Assembly (NCBI GenBank): GCA_021030905.1
Contig: JAGFMI010000011.1
Coordinates: 496,001 to 560,000, forward strand
Length of the DNA stretch: 64,000 bases
Direction: 5' to 3'
Source: Pyrenula massariospora
Lineage: Eukaryota > Ascomycota > Eurotiomycetes > Pyrenulales > Pyrenulaceae
In this document: positions 47,240 through 58,566 of the stretch, in pieces
Layout: every line of letters begins with the position of its first letter
Numbering within the stretch: position 1 is the first letter of the stretch
Translations under genes and position numbers: made by a program
Notes under the pieces: model-generated
What the model was told of the DNA's origin: nothing
Databases searched by the model: none
What the model saw: the letters and a program-made list of their open reading frames with translations, nothing else

Positions 47240-49402
47240 ATGACTTTACACACTTTGGTGGATACAGTGGAGATACCAAGACTCCCATCTTGCCTTCATT
47301 CACTCTCTTGGTCCGACGATGGAGAGATAGCTGTGGCAACTAGCGACGAAGTCTTTGTCCTAACACCTAAAGGCCGGATAGCGAATTCCGGCTCAGCCAA
47401 TGCTGTGGCCGGGAATACAAAATGGCATATCGATCGTTTCCAAGCGAATTTATTTACTTCTGCTGAATGGCCAATACAGTATCCTGACAGCTTTGCAACT
47501 TTCTCTATTGGACAAGAACAGTCTTCGGCTTCGGTCATAGCTTTAGCATGGTCACCTGCCGGTCTGACAAGGCATCGGAGGAGCTTGCTTGCGGTGCTGA
47601 CAAGCAACTTAGTTCTATCTCTATGGGAAACGAACGGCCAAATAGCTCATTGGGAGCGCGTACTTGTCGTGAACCATGCGCTGGAGAGTTTCTTTGGGCC
47701 TGCCATGGATGAGTTGGATCCAGTGCGACGTCGCACTTGCGTACGATCCTTTACATGGAGCTTGCGCTCAAAAGCTGAGATCGATGCTACTGATGACCGA
47801 CAGAACTATGTTCTTCCGGCTCGCTCTAAGTATCTCCTGGCCGTGTGCAATAGTAATGGCGAAATCGTTTTCCTAGACGTTGTAAGGAATCAAGACCTAG
47901 CAAATTCTCCTCCAGGTTACACAGCTGTTGTCCTTAGCAAGGAGATTATTCCTTCATTAAAATCCTTGATCAGAACAGAGCCTGGTTCTCTCTTCTACGC
48001 CTCTCTTCAGTCTGAGACCGTTGCTTCCCAGTTGGCGTGGGGCCCGTGGGTTCCTGGAAAGCTAGAGGACGAGCAAAGATCTATACTTGCCGTCTTACAC
48101 CATGACAGGCTTCAATTCCTTTGTATACGACGACAAAACGTGAATTTGCAGCCGAAACAGAATCTTCCTGTAGTTATTTCATCTTGGATTGACTTCTCTC
48201 CCGACTTACCGCCCGTCTCTGGACATCTGGCTTGGAATTACGGCGTGAGGCTGTCCCGTAATCCTGTGAATCATCATTGGCTAATGAGCACAGGATGAAG
48301 AAAGCCCAGTCGCATTAGCTGTTGGCTGCGACGGACGTCCTGTTGTCATGCTCTTTGAGGTCCATGTATACAGCAACTTTTTTCAAGACAATCCAGATGG
48401 TATCACCACAGTTCCCATTCACGAGCCTACAGATTTACATTTAGGTCCATGGCCTGACCAGATGCTCATGACCTGGTCTCAGCCTAATGATTCTTATATC
48501 TCCGAGACTGCTAACGAAACTATCTACCGCCTCAATTGCTCTACTCATCTCTCTAGATGCCGTTCATTTGATATAGATCTAGGCACTTATGAATATCGCC
48601 GCTTACTTCAGACAAAATTGGCGAGAGGAATTGAAAATGTTCTGCGACAGTATTCACTTCAACACAAATTAGAGGAAAAGACACTATTCAAGACTTGGGG
48701 ACATACCTCCCGCGGCAAATCCAGCGCAATTTGCGTAAGCGCCCACCCAACAGATCTTGCACAGTACATGACTCCATCCCTAGAGAAGAGCTGGGTTATC
48801 ATTGATCAGACTAAAGATACGACCATTTCAGGCCAGGGCGATGATATGTCAAACTACGCCCGCATTCTAGAAGTGCAGAGAAGAATTTGGCGATGGGCAC
48901 TGAACTTCCCTTTACAGAACGCGAGACGGATACCAGTGGATGAAAAGATCATTTCTTTATTTACTTCATTCAATTCTCCAACAACAAAACCACTAGAAAG
49001 CGATATGGTTGATCACATGGGAAGCACTGAGACATGCGAGATCTGCGAAGCAGGCATCCCACCTAAAGACCCGCAAGCAGCTTATTGTGAGAATGATCAT
49101 TCGTTCAGTAAGAAGCCCTTCACCTAGAAGATGAAAACTCTAACCAGAACATCATAGCACGCTGCAGTCTCTCATTCCTAGCTATTCAAGAGCCTGGAAT
49201 TTCGAAGTTCTGTTCCAAATGCGACAGGCAGTTCCTCGACCTAGAGAAGACGCAGATATGCATGAACCCAGAAGATGACACAAAAAAAGCAACTGAAAAT
49301 ACTGAGGCTCCCAGGTCTCCAAGTCCTCCGAAGAGTCTTACTTACCAGCTCTTTGAGAAATTTGGTACCTGTCCGTACTGTGGCGGAAAATTCAAAGGTT
49401 AG
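47240..49402 (+). CDS. Transcription factor IIIC 90 kDa-type subunit (WD-like N-terminus, zinc-finger C-terminus)
   Basis: Exons 47240-48244, 48294-49107 and 49158-49402 encode about 687 residues. The N-terminal half has WD/beta-propeller-like strands (LSWSDDGEIAVATSDEVFVLTP, VIALAWSPAG, LLAVLTSNLVLSLWE), matching the TFIIIC delta-type N-terminal domain. The C-terminus, completed across the last intron, is a zinc module: CEICEAGIP, AAYCENDHSFTRCSLSFL, FCSKCDRQFLD and CPYCGGKF, as in the TFIIIC putative zinc-finger family. This subunit belongs to the complex that binds internal promoters of tRNA and 5S genes and recruits TFIIIB and RNA polymerase III. The first ATG of the long frame, 47240, is used; an upstream TTG is not. 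Length and domain order fit human GTF3C4-type and fission-yeast Sfc9-type proteins. Confidence 0.85.
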
Positions 49403-49758
49403 GAATGCGGCGTTGTGGCGCGTGCATGTTTACTCTCCCGGAAAATGCTAAATATACGTACCGGGCGTAATGGAGGTCTTTGTTAGACCTCGTCAGACGT
49501 CCAATCTCTCGACATGACATATGTGCTCTTTGTTTGGCCAAGATGGTGGGTTTTGCTTCTTTGTGAAATATGGTAAGTAGTCAAAGTTGCTCTCGATGGC
49601 TCTGCATGCGGATCTGGAGACCCACTCACATTTTTCTCAACTAAAGTTGACATTTGAGGATGATGTGGTGCCTTTCGCTGGTTACTCGAGCGGACGGTGC
49701 CATTTTCAAAGGCTTAGCTTAAAAACGTTTTGCCAGGTGAGGACTCGAAACACCAACC
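49403..49758. other. Short spacer
   Basis: 356 bases between two genes in the same direction. It holds a 3' end and a promoter; nothing else is seen. Confidence 0.5.
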
Positions 49759-51642
49759 ATGGAAGGCTCAGAATTTTCCCATTCCTCACAGCCAATTGAC
49801 GTCAAACCAGCAGCCACCCCATCAAATGATCCTCCTCAAACCGACCCACACTTGATTCCAGAACCAGACATAACCGCCAGCCCAAGCACAGCAAATCGCT
49901 CGTCATGGTCCGGAGAGCTTCTAAACTACCTTAGAAGAAGGTCCTCCACAATTCCCAATGATATCGAAGCGCAAGCAGAAGTGACAAGGTCGAGCGGACA
50001 AGAAGACAACAAAGGCACCGAGCAGGGTGACAGTAGTGGACAAGAGATTCCGGAAGAAAATGTCCCAGTGTACCGACGTCCGTCTCGCCGCCCATCTGAG
50101 GCTCCCTCAGACCTTGTTGAGCTCCCGGCAGAGCCATCTTCCCCTGTTGCCCGCCATGGTTCCTTTTTTGACACAGACTCCGACTCGGACGAGGTCCATA
50201 TCTCTCCAACAAGCCCGGAAATAACTCGTGCCAACAGCGTCCGTGTCCAACGGCCGACAGTTATTCAGCACCACAGCAAAGACAGTAGCCGGCTTTTCCA
50301 CCGTTTCATGAATCCAAACTCACCTACTTCCACATCGCATTCAAGCATGAATCCAAGAGCGACTAAGGCACAGCAGATTCTTGGGCATCATATCACAGAT
50401 TTGCACGAGCTTTCTCCTCCCCCAGAAGTCTCTCCGTCGGCCGAAGTGTCTCCCACCGCCGACGATCGCCCCAATCCAATGGAGCAAACTGCGATAGCCA
50501 GCCGTGCACAAACCCTCGGGATTATCAATACTACGCCGATGTCACATCAAGCGGAGTTTGATAGAGCATCGAACATAGGCGATGAAACCAAAGGAGGACC
50601 AAATCCTCCTACTCCAGCCTTGTCCTACACACCAGGCTCGGTGCGCGAGATCCCGGCCAGGCCACTCGACCAAGAAGAGCTCGACGCCCTCCCGGCCCGA
50701 CTTGAGATGCTTGGGATACGAATCCCGCACATGCACTCCGGCCATGTCGGCCTGGACGGCCTGCGATCCAACCCCATATCCCCCGCCGAGATCACGCTCG
50801 CTGACAGCCTCCACCGAGCCATCTCCTCACCCCTACCGACCGCAAAAGCAAAAATCTCAAAGCGAAGGGTAACCATCCAACCCGTCGACACCGCCATCGC
50901 CAACGACCACGCCGCCGCCGCAGGAAGACACCACTTCCGCGAAAGCATCGTCAGCACCCCCTACCCAACCCGCTCCGCCAGCGCCGAACCCCCCTCCTCC
51001 CACCTCAAAACCCCACCCCCCGAAACTCTTTCCCTAACCCTCACCCTCCCCCAAACCCCCCCCAAAACCCACACCTGCACCCTCCCCATCCACCCCCGCT
51101 CCACCTACGACGACGAAGCCCTCTTCACGCACCTCCGCACCCACTACCGCGCCTCCCTCCTCGGCCCAACAACCCGCCACCTCCGCCCCTTCCTCCCCCA
51201 CACCCTCCACCACGCCGAGTATTCCTCCCCCAACATCGCAGAGGTCCTCCACTTCGACGCGCGCGGCTTCCTAACCCATTTCAAACACCCCTCCCGAGGC
51301 CGGAAACGCAAAGTCTGGCTGAACTGGCTGAGGAGTGTGCAGGTCCGCGCGAGCCAGACGGGTGAGAGTGTGCAGGAGCCGAGGGTGGTGTTGCACCACG
51401 CGCTGAGTCCCGCGCGCGTTGTTGTTGCGGTGGGGCTCGTGCTGGGCCTGGCGGTTTTGGCGGTCGTGTTGTGGATTGTGCTGGGTGTGCCGGGGAGGGG
51501 GGTTGAGAGTGGGCATGGACATGGGTGGCGGGAGGATGCGGGCAAGAGGGTCGGGGTTGGGTTGGTGCTGGGCGGGGCGGTGGGCGCGGTGGGGGGCGTT
51601 GCGGTGGGGGTTTGGGTTTTTGTGGGGAGGGGGATGCTGTGA
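49759..51642 (+). CDS. Hypothetical protein with disordered N-terminus and two C-terminal membrane helices
   Basis: An intronless gene of 627 residues from an ATG in good context (ACCATGG). Residues 1-400 are Ser/Pro-rich and probably disordered, with an acidic patch (DTDSDSDEVH). Residues 420-540 look folded: YDDEALFTHLRTHYRASLLG, then LRPFLPHTLHHAEYS and GRKRKVWLNWLRSVQ. Two hydrophobic stretches end the protein (VVVAVGLVLGLAVLAVVLWIV and VGLVLGGAVGAVGGVAVGVW), so it is probably a tail-inserted membrane protein with its large N-terminal part in the cytoplasm. No family or function is recognised. The coding strand is extremely C-rich at about 50880-51300 and changes sharply to G-rich after about 51310. 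Confidence 0.75.
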   Translation: MEGSEFSHSSQPIDVKPAATPSNDPPQTDPHLIPEPDITASPSTANRSSWSGELLNYLRRRSSTIPNDIEAQAEVTRSSGQEDNKGTEQGDSSGQEIPEENVPVYRRPSRRPSEAPSDLVELPAEPSSPVARHGSFFDTDSDSDEVHISPTSPEITRANSVRVQRPTVIQHHSKDSSRLFHRFMNPNSPTSTSHSSMNPRATKAQQILGHHITDLHELSPPPEVSPSAEVSPTADDRPNPMEQTAIASRAQTLGIINTTPMSHQAEFDRASNIGDETKGGPNPPTPALSYTPGSVREIPARPLDQEELDALPARLEMLGIRIPHMHSGHVGLDGLRSNPISPAEITLADSLHRAISSPLPTAKAKISKRRVTIQPVDTAIANDHAAAAGRHHFRESIVSTPYPTRSASAEPPSSHLKTPPPETLSLTLTLPQTPPKTHTCTLPIHPRSTYDDEALFTHLRTHYRASLLGPTTRHLRPFLPHTLHHAEYSSPNIAEVLHFDARGFLTHFKHPSRGRKRKVWLNWLRSVQVRASQTGESVQEPRVVLHHALSPARVVVAVGLVLGLAVLAVVLWIVLGVPGRGVESGHGHGWREDAGKRVGVGLVLGGAVGAVGGVAVGVWVFVGRGML

Positions 51643-52128
51643 TGTGATGAGGGGGTTAGGAGGGGATGGTATGGCGGGGGTGAGGGATTTGTGGTTGGTT
51701 ATGGGTGTGGCGTTTGGGGTTTAGGTTTGGTTTTGGTGATTAGTGAACGGGAATATTGGGCTGTATGAGAGATATAGGGGGCACTGATAAAGCACCGGGG
51801 TGCTTAGGGAAGGGCGTAGCTTGATCGAACTGATCGAAGGGTTGAGCAAAGGCCGAGTTGGGAATTGGGTGGAGCGTTCCGTCGACAGCTATCGAAGAGA
51901 TCGTGCAAAATGGAAGGAGTCGGGCGTCAGTGGATGGATCTTCGATTCACTAGCTCGATGTATTTACGCGTTGCAAAGGGAAGAACATGTTATGTCTATC
52001 GAGATCAAACACGCAGATTTTCAATTTTCTCAGACATACCTCCCAAAGGGCCGTTAATGTCCTCGTAGGATCGTGATACGACACACCGACCTCAACCACC
52101 TCCACATCTACCCTCATCCATCCACTGT
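51643..52128. other. Convergent 3' spacer
   Basis: It lies between the ends of the 627-residue protein gene and the P450 gene. The first 80 bases continue the G-rich, C-poor composition of the preceding coding end. Confidence 0.5.
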
Positions 52129-53792
52129 TTACACCATCTCCCTGACCTTAACCCTGACATCTACCCCACTCTGCCTCACAAACGCCCCCCGATGCCACCG
52201 CCACTCTTTATCCCCCACAAGCTCAAAATCCAACTCCCTCACCACCCGCGGCACCAGCTTATACATCTCCAGCAAACTCACATTCTTCCCCAAACACTGG
52301 AACCCGCCATGCCCAAATTGGCTCAAACACGCATTCATCCTTCCCGCCCGCTCCGTCCCCTCGGCCTCCAGCCACCGCTCCGGACGGAACTCGTCGATGC
52401 GGTCCCCGAAGATGGAGGCATTGCGGTGCAGGACCCATGCGTTGACGCCGACGTGCGTGCCGCCGGGGATGTGGTGGCCGAGGACGGTGGTGCCGGCGGG
52501 CGGGACGACGCGGAAGGGCGTGAAGCGGGCGGCGGGGTGGAGGCGGAAGGCTTCTTTGATGCAGGCGTTGAGGTACGGGAGGGCGTGGGCGGTGGCGAAG
52601 GGGATGTCTCTTTGGGTCTGGGGGATGGACTTGTCGATCTCGTCGCGGAGGGTTTGGAAGGTGAGGGGGTTGCGGAGGAGGTAATAGAATACGGCGGTTA
52701 GGGACCAGGCTCTGGGTAAGTGTCAGCTAAGGAAGAGAAGATATTGGTAGTGCGGGTGCGTGTACGTGGTGTCTGAGCCGGCGAAGAACATGCTTAGGCC
52801 GAGGACGAATATTTCATTGTCGGTGACGATGTCTGGGTGTTCGTGCTTTGAGTGAATGAATTTGGTGACGAGATCTTCTGGGTTAGAGTTGGGATCGTCC
52901 GGATTGTGTCTAGGGAGTTTGCCTTCTTCGTCTTGTTTGAATCGGGCCGCCTGGTGATGAAGAGCATGCGGAACGACTGGATTAGTGGCATTAAGATAGC
53001 CCCGGCGGCCGAGCCAAAGTAGAACCGGATTTTTGAGGCAAATTTTGTCAAGCCAGGGTATTTGACCGACCTGAAGATTGGATCAGCAGAGCATAATAGA
53101 ACAGACAAGAGCCGTACGGGATCAGTATAGTTGATAAAGGATTGCGTTCCTTGAATGATATTATTTATATCTGCACCTCTCTCTAGGAAGCCGAACGGAG
53201 CTCCGTAGGTGACCGCGCCTATCACATCCAGTGCATAGTAATGCACCCATCTTGGTAGGTCGACAATGCCCTCTTTGCCCGGCTTATTGGCGAACCTATC
53301 GCGCAGCTGGCTGATGAAAACTTCAATATTCTCGTTGACAAATTGTTCGTACGAGATCATGCTCGTCATTGAGAACGCCTGGGCAACACATCGCCGAACG
53401 CTATCATGATATCGCTTGTCAAGGGTAGAGAACAATGTAGGTGTAGCGCGGCCATGCGAGACTGCTGAAGAAACTAAATACTGGGGCGGCTTTACAAAGT
53501 TCTTGCCTGGTCCGTAAATGTCCCGTATAGCGTCCGGGTGGTCGAATGAAAGAGTGTGAGGCCCTACCCTAACAATTTCTCCGTATTTCTTGTGTAGGTG
53601 GGCCAGCGGTGGACGGTTGTAGCAAAACCATGACCAATAGAAACGCGGCAAGTCTGTGAAGGAAGAAATAAATGGGCCATCGAACCTAGTCAAGCCTTTC
53701 TGGAAGCGAAGCCGAAAGAGATGGGCAAGAATCAGAAGGAAAAGCGCAGGTAGCCAATAATTGGAGAGAATGTCGAACAGGTTTGCGATCAT
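52129..53792 (-). CDS. Cytochrome P450 monooxygenase
   Basis: Exons 53792-53118, 53070-52766 and 52711-52129 encode 520 residues. An N-terminal membrane anchor (residues 8-26, ILSNYWLPALFLLILAHLF) places it on the ER facing the cytosol. P450 marks in order: the I-helix AGSDTT, split by the second intron; ExxR as KEAFR; the PERF-type FRPERW; and the haem loop FGHGGFQCLGKNVS with its Cys ligand. All key residues are present, so it should be active with a P450 reductase. Length and motifs fit the microsomal fungal P450s involved in secondary metabolism or detoxification, often CYP-family members that hydroxylate small molecules; the substrate cannot be told. It diverges from the DUF7726-like gene. 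Codon endings change from C to G near 52400, toward the 3' end. Confidence 0.93.
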
Positions 53793-54649
53793 TTTAGTAG
53801 TGCGAGATGTGCTCCTGAATTTGATTGACTGAACATACTACCATCAGCCAAAGAAAGATCACTCAGTGATAGAAGAGAAACATCATATATATCGTAGGGC
53901 GCGGTCTACCATTTAAACCGCGCAATAAGCTGATCACAAAATGCCGACGAACGTATGACTGAGATGATGCATCACGGTGAGGATGGACGAATGAAAATGT
54001 AAAGAGCAAGCGGGAAATTCTGCCGAGGCGGTGATCGCTCAAGCCGAAGTCGCGAGCCCTGTTACACCAGCCTTCCAAATTGTTCATGCTTTCCAAAGGC
54101 GGAAATGCGCATAAAGCGACGGTCATTTCTCCGACGATACACGACATTATCGCCGAAGCAATGAGTCTGAACTCAGCCATTAGGAATCGCTGGGTAGGGG
54201 ACAGCAAATTGACAGTCTGCGCCGCATTGGTTCCGGACCGTCCGAGAATATCGTTGTCTCTGCAGCGGGCAGTACAGTACATGATCGAAGGAAGGGTGGG
54301 CGCCGTCGCCGAAACATATCAATGCTTGCACTTTGAGCATGAATCCGTCGACAGACCAAGAAAGGGGAATGGTGAAGAGAGAGGCACGAGAGGCAACGCC
54401 TTCTTGAGATGATATCACGTGATGACGCGTTGCGTCTAAACTCTTCTTGGCATCTTGTTGATTTTCGCGTTCCATGAGACGTCATACTCGGCCATAGCTC
54501 CTGTGCTCGGCCCTCCAATTGAGTTCGACAACTTTCCTTTTCCCAGCTTACTCCTGCTTGCTCTCCCCAATTGCCAGCTTGTTCCATCCTTAACTTAGTC
54601 GCTTTCCATCTCCAATTCAAAATTTTCATCCTCAAACGCTACAGCCACC
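53793..54649. promoter_or_regulatory. Divergent promoter region of the P450 and DUF7726-like genes
   Basis: 857 bases between genes transcribed away from each other. The right end (54530-54649) is pyrimidine-rich, leading into the ATG context CACCATGG. The reading frames inside overlap on both strands without support. Confidence 0.5.
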
Positions 54650-55465
54650 ATGGTTCTCGAAGCCATCGACGCGAACACCCGCCAGCCCATCCCCAAGACC
54701 TCCCTGTCCGGTCGCGACCCATCCTCAATCAAATTACCAGGCGAAGATAGCGGGCCCATCGAGTTTGAATACAAATACAACTGCAACGAGATCCGCAAAC
54801 GCATCAACGCCTTCCTCAAAACCGGCGAGATGAAGGTGACCGAATTCCAACGCGAGCTTGGCGTCAATAGCAATTCCTACGGGCGTTTCATGAAACTACG
54901 TGGTCCTTGGTCTGGCGCTGAGAACGGGACCATGGAGGCCGCATACCTGTTCTTCAAGAAGAGAGACCTGTGCGGCGTGAAGAATCAGAAGAAGAAGAAA
55001 GAGACCAAGGAGATGAAGAAGGCGACGGATGTCAGCAGCACTACTTTGCCCGGGGAAGACGCGAATGCAGTCCCGGTCTACGATACCTGCGATGACGTGC
55101 GAAGAAAGATATCCAAACACATGCGCGATACCGGCACGTCGAAGGCCGCGTTCTGCAGGGCCATCAGCGACGCTGCAAAGACCCCCGTGAGCGCGAGGGT
55201 GTTCGATACGTTCACTAGCAGGAAAGGGCCTGCCGGTGGCGCTAGTAGCCCTGCCTTTTATAGCGCGTATGTGTACTTTGAGAAGCTGAGGGTGAAGGAG
55301 AACGCAAAGAAGAGCAAGAAGAGGGAAGAGATGGAGAAGATATGGGGAAAGAACGGAATGTCATTTCATGACTCGAATCAGGGTTTGTGGCTAAGCACAA
55401 ATCAGTACCCGGAGTGGGACATTTACGGGGTGCTGCGCATTAATGGGAGAGTCATGAAAGGATAA
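54650..55465 (+). CDS. Protein with two tandem DUF7726-like domains
   Basis: An intronless gene of 271 residues. Two copies of one module are visible: residues about 45-105 (CNEIRKRINAFL, VTEFQRELGV, FMKLRGPWSGA, AAYLFFKKRDL) and 142-225 (CDDVRRKISKHM, KAAFCRAISD, FTSRKGPAGGA, SAYVYFEKLRV). Each has a Cys-x-x-[IV]-R start, a helix-turn-helix-like centre and a Tyr/Phe-rich helix, as in the fungal DUF7726 family, whose members often carry HTH-like DNA-binding features. Lys-rich linkers (KKKKETKEMKK, KKSKKREEMEK) may act as nuclear signals. A nuclear, DNA-associated role is inference. The two copies differ clearly, so the duplication is old. The start ATG sits in a strong context. Confidence 0.75.
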   Translation: MVLEAIDANTRQPIPKTSLSGRDPSSIKLPGEDSGPIEFEYKYNCNEIRKRINAFLKTGEMKVTEFQRELGVNSNSYGRFMKLRGPWSGAENGTMEAAYLFFKKRDLCGVKNQKKKKETKEMKKATDVSSTTLPGEDANAVPVYDTCDDVRRKISKHMRDTGTSKAAFCRAISDAAKTPVSARVFDTFTSRKGPAGGASSPAFYSAYVYFEKLRVKENAKKSKKREEMEKIWGKNGMSFHDSNQGLWLSTNQYPEWDIYGVLRINGRVMKG

Positions 55466-55712
55466 TTTGTAGGTTCCAAGGGACGGCATGCCATGGATTT
55501 CCAATTTATTTCTGCTACTTGACAAGTAAAAGATGATTGCTCCCCTATTCCCAATTTTATTCGTCAGGCTCAGGTCGTCAGGTGTTTGGGTATATTCAGG
55601 GCTCTTTGTACAATAAAATAGCTACGGTAGACAACACGTCCAACGCAAGTTGCAAATTTTATTTGACAGCTCCTCATTTTTGATAGCCCGCAGCAGAAAT
55701 CTCATCATATTA

Positions 55713-57386
55713 TCAAACAGGCACATTAGCACCAATACTCCTCCAGAACGCACATCTCTGCGCCAGATACGTCAACTTCGTTTGCTCGAAATCAGCAGAC
55801 CCGATCACCCATTCAGACCCCGTAGATTGAATCTCGGGCACCGCAGCCTGCGATGCATCCGTCAATTTATGCGCGTTCGGATCCCCGGTCTCGAAGAAGC
55901 TCGCCATTGCGCCGGCGAAGCCTTGGTAGGTGATCGGGTCGGTCTTTTGGATCGCGTTGATCTGGTTCCACTACGGACAGGTCAGTATTTCAGTCATGGG
56001 ATTTCGGTGGGAACCTACGTATTGCGTATCACTCCCATGCTTCGCCGGCGGAATCGTATACTCCCCCAGATACCCTCTGCTCCTCGCCGACCCCGCAATC
56101 CAGTACGCGGGACACGCCAGAACCAGGTCTCGGAAGATCACGCCCGCGCGCTGGTAGGTGCCGTTCCACGCGAAAGTCTCTTCGGCTCCGCCAGGGGGGT
56201 ATTGATCCTTGACTTGCTGGATCTGCGCATCAGATATATCCGGCAAGAACCCTCGCAGATACCCGTCGAAAGATTCCAAGCTCGAATTGAACGTCCCCGC
56301 GGTCCCGTTGCTCACTGCATTCTGCAGGCCGGGAGGGATAAAGTTCTCGCCCTCGTGGGCGTTGAACATGCCCCACGCGAACTCGGCGTTTACAGCCCCA
56401 CGGGCGGTGGCGACGCTGAGGGGCTCGCGGAGGAAGGTGCCGTCAATGACCGGTGCCCATGTGTAGGAGCTTGTGTTGTACGTGTGGGCGGATGTCAACG
56501 CGAGCGAAGACTCACGGAGAACCTGGAGATCTGCGGATTTGAGACAAGAGAGCGTGTCTGAGGCGTTATCACAGCCGGCACCAGCGACGAAAGAGGAATA
56601 CAGTGCTTCTGCTTCGGGGCTGTCGTATGCATAAGTCTTCGGCCAGAAGGGGCTGCCGGGCATGGCTTTTTGGAATAACGGAGGGTCCGTTTGGCCGCCG
56701 TTGGCGAGGACTTGCGCGATCACGCTACCGCCGCCTGCGGATTGGCCTTGGATGGTCACGTTGTGCGGGTCGCCGCCAAAGTAGCAGATGTTGTTGTGGA
56801 CCCATTGGAGGGCGGCTTGCTGATCGAGGAGTCCTGGGTTCAGGTCAGCGGTAGGTGAGTCTGCAATGGCTCTCCCTGGCAGAAGACCAAATGCTGCAAC
56901 GCGGTAGTTGGGATAGACTATCACGTAGTCGTTGAGGCTAGATACATTGAGAGGCGGGTACATGGACGGCGGTATGCCGAAGGAGGCAGATCCTTGAATA
57001 AATCCGCCGCCATAGTAGACTACAAGTACTGGACGTAGTGGGGTATGCTGAGCCTGAGGTCGGGTATAGAGGCCAAGGTAGAGGCAGTCTTCTGAGCCAT
57101 TGACTGTTCGTTGGGGGCACATGTCGAAAGACTGGTTCGAATCGTAGATGGTGCCATTATTTATGGGAGATGGAGGCTGAGGAGCACGGAAACGATTTAC
57201 TCCTGCCGTGGACGCACCGAAGGGGATCTTGCGGAATGCAGTTATGTTGTACGTCGAAGAGTATGTACCTTGAAAGGTACCTTGAGGAGTTGTGACAAGG
57301 GTATCATTATAGGACGACAAAGGTGCGGCAGTAACAATGAGCAGCACATGAAGCAATAGAAATACCACGCCACAAAATGAAGCCAT
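55713..57386 (-). CDS. Secreted type-B carboxylesterase/lipase
   Basis: Exons 57386-56019 and 55970-55713 encode 541 residues, with GTAGGT and CCGTAG joining SDTQY to WNQINA. Residues 1-20 (CGVVFLLLHVLLIVTAA) are a signal peptide. Family marks are SEDCLYLGLY, the oxyanion-hole YYGGGFIQG, the nucleophile motif GQSAGGGS, the acid Glu in NAHEGENF, and the His in GDPNAHKLT. The catalytic triad is thus complete. Several NxS/T sites suggest N-glycosylation. Such enzymes hydrolyse esters outside the cell, from lipids to plant cell-wall or toxin esters; the substrate is unknown. The 3' end lies 247 bases from the end of the DUF7726-like gene, to which it converges. Confidence 0.93.
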
Positions 57387-58566
57387 GGGATTGAACTGAG
57401 ATGAGAATGCTAGAACACTTTGAATTTATGGTAATACACCAAAATCACAACATCAGACGAACGCAAAGCTGTAGATTTATACAAGCTTTTCACGAGATAC
57501 TACCTCTTGCCCCATATTGTTTAGTGCGTACCATCTCCGCACCGGGAACGTGGTTGCAAGGAATCAGCTGGAGACCATGAGATCTGTCATTCATTAAAGG
57601 TCTTTAGCTTGCATATTCGCACAGAAAGTTGCTGAATAGAACCAAAGAGAACGCTGGGATGATGACGATCTTAGATCGGGTTAATATACGCCGAGCCACG
57701 GAAAATTTCGAGAGCAGGTCGATCTGCCGCAAGCTTGAGCAGAGAGCACGAAGGTCACTACCTGAAGAACATATCATAGCACAAGCTTATCTAGATCGAA
57801 TCGGAAAAGGCTTTGGGAGCGTGGCTTCATGTTTGATATTCAGCGATCGTCAGAACGGCGGAATCCTTGTCCAATACGCGGCAGGAACTTGTTCTGAACA
57901 GCGATGAAAATGAAAAGGTATCACGACGGTCAAAGCAAGTCTTCTAGAGCGAAGCGATGCTAGGGTCGTGTCTTCTTAATAATAATAAGAAAATAAACGA
58001 GCTACAGAAAGTAACGGACCTACATGATTGAGCCTTTAATAAAGTTGGATGAGTAGTTGTGGAAAGAGTATGCGGGCTAGGTCGAGGGCGCCACCAAGTA
58101 ACTGTCATCTTGGCATTCTAACCAAAACTAGGCATCAAATCGCCAAATATCTTCCCTTATAATTAGTGTGCTTAATTGGCCGTGGCCAAACTTTGAATTT
58201 ATAAAGTGGCGAAGCTAGCTGGTATAGAAGCATATTAGGAATACTACCTAGAAACAAACAAACAACAAATCACGGCTGCATCGCAGAACAATCCAGATCG
58301 CTATGTAACGGGGCAGTACAGTTCAAGTGCGAAGTCAACATTTACTTGGGAACCAGACAGTAATCCTTCGGTCACCAGCTTCTCCCAGTCTTCATATTCG
58401 ACAGAAGATGACAGCTTTTGAGTTCAATAAACGGGGTCTCGTTCGGCTCTCAGAAAATACGGATAATGAATATCATTAAAAATTGCTTACCATCAAAAAT
58501 AGAATCTTAGCGGATATCGTCTACCAGTAACGCCAATGTCATTTTCATACAGATTGCCCAGCTTCT
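57387..58566. other. Spacer, no gene recognised
   Basis: Esterase promoter and the 3' region of the next minus-strand gene. The small plus-strand frame at 57629-57907 has no motif and is not called. Confidence 0.45.

Noticed and set aside
51030-51090. Telomere-like CCCTAACCCTCACCC words
   Set aside because: They are isolated words inside a C-rich coding segment, not a tandem array.
52129-57386. Possible secondary-metabolite cluster (P450, esterase, DUF protein)
   Set aside because: No PKS, NRPS, terpene synthase, transporter or pathway regulator is present within reach.
57629-57907. 92-codon plus-strand frame downstream of the divergent side of the esterase
   Set aside because: No motif and ordinary chance length in this base composition.
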